Source of the DNA: Candidatus Woykebacteria bacterium GWB1_45_5
GTDB lineage: Bacteria > Patescibacteriota > Microgenomatia > Woykebacterales > RBG-16-39-9b
Reading direction: 5' to 3'
Length of the DNA stretch: 5,860 nucleotides
NCBI GenBank assembly: GCA_001816645.1
Contig: MHCO01000014.1
Span: 33,712-39,571 of the forward strand
Positions 4,517 through 5,860 of this stretch are shown one piece after another. The notes beneath the pieces were generated by a model, which saw nothing but the letters and a program-made list of their open reading frames with translations, was not told the DNA's origin and searched no databases. Positions within the stretch are counted from its first letter, which is position 1; every line of letters begins with the position of its first letter. The position numbers were made by a program, and so were the translations under genes.

Positions 4517-4545
4517 TTGCTAAAAACCAGTAACAGCGTTATAAC
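4517..4545 (+). promoter_or_regulatory. Promoter of the Mrr-type gene
   Basis: TTGCTA (4517-4522), a 17-base spacer and TATAAC (4540-4545) are followed by 8 bases and the ATG at 4554. A TTG at 4548 lies only 2 bases after the -10 and would fall outside the transcript, which decides the start in favour of the ATG. Confidence 0.6.
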
Positions 4546-4553
4546 TATTGCAA

Positions 4554-5306
4554 ATGATAAGGATAAGAAAAAAGGATCTTGAGAAGCTAATTGAAGAAAC
4601 GGATCCAAAAGAAGTTATAGAGTATGGGGAGTTCAAAGTAAGTATTTATAGTAACGGCGAATTAACCGCTTTCGTTGCTTTTGATTTAGACGGTGCAGAC
4701 GAATATATTGGTAAAAGTATCGAAGAAGCAGAAATAGTAATCTTAAATGAAGCAAACTTAAAACATAGTACTGCGTTTGAAGATCTTTTAAAGGGTAAAG
4801 GATTTGACCCGCTTAAACCGCCGATGTTTGATTCAATCGAAGAATACCTAGCTTTTGTGGAAAAAGAAGAACGGAAAAAAGAGAATGTTAATTTACTTGC
4901 TAAATCGTATAGGGATAGATCTAGTAGAAAGACATCGATAGACGCCGTTAAAAAGATTGATGAGTTGATATCCTTGACACCACGAGAATTTGAAAGTTGG
5001 ACAAAGTCCCTATTTGAAAAGAAAGGTTGGAAAGTAACAGAAACCAAAGCGACTGGTGATGGCGGTGTGGATTTGGTTCTTGAAAAGGATAATATAAAAT
5101 CAATAGCACAATGTAAAAGGTTTAAGGGCAATGTCGGAGAACCCCTCTTAAGAGATTTCTACGGAACTATTATGCACGAAGGAGTAAGTGAAGGATATTT
5201 TGTTACAACAGGGTATTTCACAAGTGATGCTATAAAATGGGCTGAGGATAAACCCATAATTAGAATGGATCGTGGAATACTGATTTCAGAGATAAAAGAA
5301 ACTTAA
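4554..5306 (+). CDS. Mrr-type (type IV-like) restriction endonuclease with an unknown N-terminal domain
   Basis: The protein has 250 residues from the ATG. The C-terminal part (about 138-248) matches the Mrr catalytic domain throughout: 'LTPREFESW' (E147), 'GDGGVDLV' (D173), 'AQCKRF' (Q186-x-K188), 'VGEPLLRDFYGTI', 'GYFVTTGYFTSDAIKWA' and a final strand 'GILISEI'. The D...QxK set is the Mrr form of the PD-(D/E)XK active site. Mrr enzymes cut modified, usually methylated, foreign DNA and need no cognate methyltransferase; none is encoded here. The first 110 residues are a separate acidic alpha/beta region ('EYGEFKVSIYSNGELTAFVAFDLDG', 23-47) that I do not recognise, perhaps the target-sensing part. 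A charged linker (103-135) joins the two. The gene has its own promoter after a terminator, so it is a unit separate from the operon before it. Specificity is unknown. Confidence 0.9.
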   Translation: MIRIRKKDLEKLIEETDPKEVIEYGEFKVSIYSNGELTAFVAFDLDGADEYIGKSIEEAEIVILNEANLKHSTAFEDLLKGKGFDPLKPPMFDSIEEYLAFVEKEERKKENVNLLAKSYRDRSSRKTSIDAVKKIDELISLTPREFESWTKSLFEKKGWKVTETKATGDGGVDLVLEKDNIKSIAQCKRFKGNVGEPLLRDFYGTIMHEGVSEGYFVTTGYFTSDAIKWAEDKPIIRMDRGILISEIKET

Positions 5307-5453
5307 ACCTTCAAATCAATCAAGTATCCCATTTTAATTTATTAAGATGTCCAGACTTTGAATTATCTTGAGGCTGTTCTCATCTTTTCGAACCGCTAAT
5401 TTAGCTTTATACATCAAGACAAGTGGGGCTTCCACAAAGGCTAAAATGCTATA

Positions 5454-5469
5454 TGGGGAGGCCGATGGG
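5454..5469 (-). repeat. Candidate proximal attachment site within the tRNA-His 3' end
   Basis: This is the partner of the repeat at 2297-2312. It covers the CCA, discriminator, 3' acceptor strand and the last bases of the T stem of the intact tRNA-His. Confidence 0.65.
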
Positions 5470-5529
5470 ATTTGAACCCACAACCTGATGGTCCACAACC
5501 ATCCGCTCTGCCGTTGAGCTACGACCTCC
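5454..5529 (-). tRNA. tRNA-His(GTG)
   Basis: The extra G-1 (5529) is encoded and faces discriminator C73, the identity mark of tRNA-His. Acceptor GAGGTCG/CGGCCTC has one T-G pair. The D stem is GCTC/GAGC, the anticodon stem GATGG/CCATC with loop TTGTGGA (anticodon GTG), the T loop TTCAAAT, and CCA is encoded (5456-5454). It is the last gene of the Gly-Arg-His operon, and its 3' end is the edge of the candidate island. Confidence 0.97.
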
Positions 5530-5530
5530 A

Positions 5531-5608
5531 TGGTACCCCGTAGAGGACTCGAACCTCTAGCCTCGTGGTCCGAAGCCACGCGCTCTAATCCAATTGAGCT
5601 AACGGGGC
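5531..5608 (-). tRNA. tRNA-Arg(TCG)
   Basis: Acceptor GCCCCGT/ACGGGGT has a first G-T pair. The anticodon stem is CGTGG/CCACG with loop CTTCGGA (anticodon TCG), the T arm AGAGG-TTCGAGT-CCTCT, discriminator A, and CCA is encoded (5533-5531). One base separates it from tRNA-His on one side and from tRNA-Gly on the other. Confidence 0.97.
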
Positions 5609-5609
5609 G

Positions 5610-5685
5610 TGGAGCGCGAAACGGGATTCGAACCCGCGACCTTCTCCTTGGAAGGGAGACGCTCTGCCAACTGAGCTATTCGCGC
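5610..5685 (-). tRNA. tRNA-Gly(TCC)
   Basis: Acceptor GCGCGAA/TTCGCGC, anticodon stem TCTCC/GGAGA with loop CTTCCAA (anticodon TCC), T arm GCGGG-TTCGAAT-CCCGT, discriminator T and encoded CCA (5612-5610) are all present. It is the first tRNA of the operon, and its 5' end lies only 5 bases after the stop codon of the upstream coding frame. Confidence 0.97.
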
Positions 5686-5690
5686 GTCTT

Positions 5691-5860
5691 TCATCTTAAT
5701 TTGCTCAGATTATATCTCGCCAGAGAAACAATAGATCGCTTCGCGCCCTGCATCGCTGACGCGGTTACGAAGACGATTATAACAGACTTGGCCTCAACTA
5801 TCAAACCATTATTGTCAAAATAGCGGCCACTTTTAGGTAATAGAGCGAAGTTATCGGCCA
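5691..5860 (-). CDS. C-terminal end of an unrecognised protein, cut by the right window edge
   Basis: Reading leftward from the edge, one frame stays open for 55 codons to a TGA at 5693-5691 and reads like real protein: '...FALLPKSGRYFDNNGLIVEA' followed by 'KSVIIVFVTASAMQGAKRSI' and a basic tail ending 'ARYNLSKLR'. The stretch 'SVIIVFVTASAMQGA' is hydrophobic enough to be a buried strand-helix or a short membrane segment. I do not recognise the family. The stop is TGA, which shows that TGA terminates translation here if this frame is real. tRNA-Gly begins 5 bases downstream on the same strand, so the tRNAs may be partly co-transcribed with this gene. Two candidate promoters for the tRNAs lie inside its last 45 codons. 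Confidence 0.65.
   Translation of the reverse strand, partial: ADNFALLPKSGRYFDNNGLIVEAKSVIIVFVTASAMQGAKRSIVSLARYNLSKLR
5709..5723 (-). promoter_or_regulatory. Possible proximal promoter of the Gly-Arg-His tRNA operon
   Basis: TATAAT (5714-5709) is a consensus -10 and would start a transcript about 16 bases before tRNA-Gly. No good -35 is seen. CTGGCGAG (5723-5716) stands one base upstream of the -10, as it does at the dgkA promoter. It overlaps the coding end of the upstream gene. Confidence 0.4.
5776..5804 (-). promoter_or_regulatory. Possible distal promoter of the Gly-Arg-His tRNA operon, inside a coding region
   Basis: TTGATA (5804-5799), a 17-base spacer and TATAAT (5781-5776) make the best-scoring promoter-like pair in the window by eye. 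It lies within the C-terminal coding region of the upstream gene, about 80 bases before tRNA-Gly. Confidence 0.5.

Larger units (their letters stand above)
2297..5469. mobile_element. Candidate genomic island integrated at tRNA-His, no integrase
   Basis: The island is bounded by the 16-bp direct repeats at 2297-2312 and 5454-5469, with the intact tRNA-His at the right boundary as expected for integration into a tRNA 3' end. It carries five genes, all on the plus strand: a nuclease with homing-type repeats, three unknown small proteins of which two are membrane proteins, and an Mrr-type endonuclease. Base composition is visibly AT-richer than yidC and the SPFH gene. No tyrosine or serine recombinase is encoded, so movement would need a helper, or the element is fixed. 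The PD-(D/E)XK nuclease with homing-type repeats is a possible but unproven mobility factor. Confidence 0.55.

Noticed and set aside
4646..5131. 161-codon frame antisense to the Mrr-type gene
   Set aside because: It lies wholly within a convincingly conserved Mrr domain on the other strand and its serine-rich composition is typical of a shadow frame.
5334..5579. Minus-strand frame running through tRNA-Arg and tRNA-His, and its last 26 codons (5334-5414)
   Set aside because: Most of it is translated tRNA; the short remainder has no promoter or ribosome site and no recognisable pattern.
5610..5693. UGA recoded as glycine, as in some Patescibacteria
   Set aside because: The tRNA-Gly anticodon is TCC, not TCA, and TGA ends the frame at 5691-5693; no gene here contains an in-frame TGA.
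5530..5823. 97-codon plus-strand frame over the right tRNA operon
   Set aside because: It is antisense to three tRNAs and to the coding end at 5691-5860.

Overview
The window looks like a piece of a small, moderately AT-rich bacterial genome, most likely a Patescibacteria (CPR) lineage. Grounds for this are very tight gene spacing (3-5 bases within operons), almost no Shine-Dalgarno sequences, -10 boxes placed 6-8 bases before the first start codon of transcription units (leaderless-type starts), tRNA genes with encoded CCA, and an insertion inside a tRNA gene. The lineage call is an inference; no marker gene in the window settles it. TGA acts as a stop for the partial gene at the right edge, so I see no sign of UGA recoding.

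Left part (1-890): a minus-strand block. It starts near 818 with a duplicated 5' fragment of tRNA-Leu and a hairpin, then tRNA-Leu(TAA), tRNA-Leu(GAG), a tRNA-Val(TAC) gene split in its anticodon loop by 151 bases that contain a second complete tRNA-Val(TAC), then tRNA-Phe(GAA), and finally the 5' part of a dgkA-like lipid kinase gene cut by the window edge. A divergent promoter at 855-883 drives yidC.

Centre left (891-2296): yidC (membrane protein insertase) and, 5 bases later, a short SPFH/prohibitin-domain protein without the usual membrane anchor or C-terminal coiled coil. A gene-poor stretch with inverted repeats follows.

Island (2297-5469): a 16-bp copy of the 3' end of tRNA-His, ending exactly at its CCA, lies at 2297-2312. 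The intact tRNA-His 3' end lies at 5454-5469 in the same orientation. The roughly 3.1 kb between them is AT-richer (17 G+C in row 3241-3300 against 27 in row 1741-1800). It carries a four-gene operon (a nuclease with homing-endonuclease-associated repeats, a one-TM Cys-pair small protein, a soluble unknown and a two-TM protein), a terminator, and a separately promoted Mrr-type restriction endonuclease. This has the geometry of a tRNA-integrated genomic island with a restriction or defence-like, possibly mobility-related, cargo. No integrase and no methyltransferase are present.

Right part (5454-5860): a minus-strand tRNA operon Gly(TCC)-Arg(TCG)-His(GTG) with 1-base spacers. It starts 5 bases after the stop codon of an unrecognised protein gene that runs off the right edge; the likely tRNA promoters lie inside that gene's coding end. 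The 5307-5453 stretch between the Mrr gene and tRNA-His holds no gene I can support.
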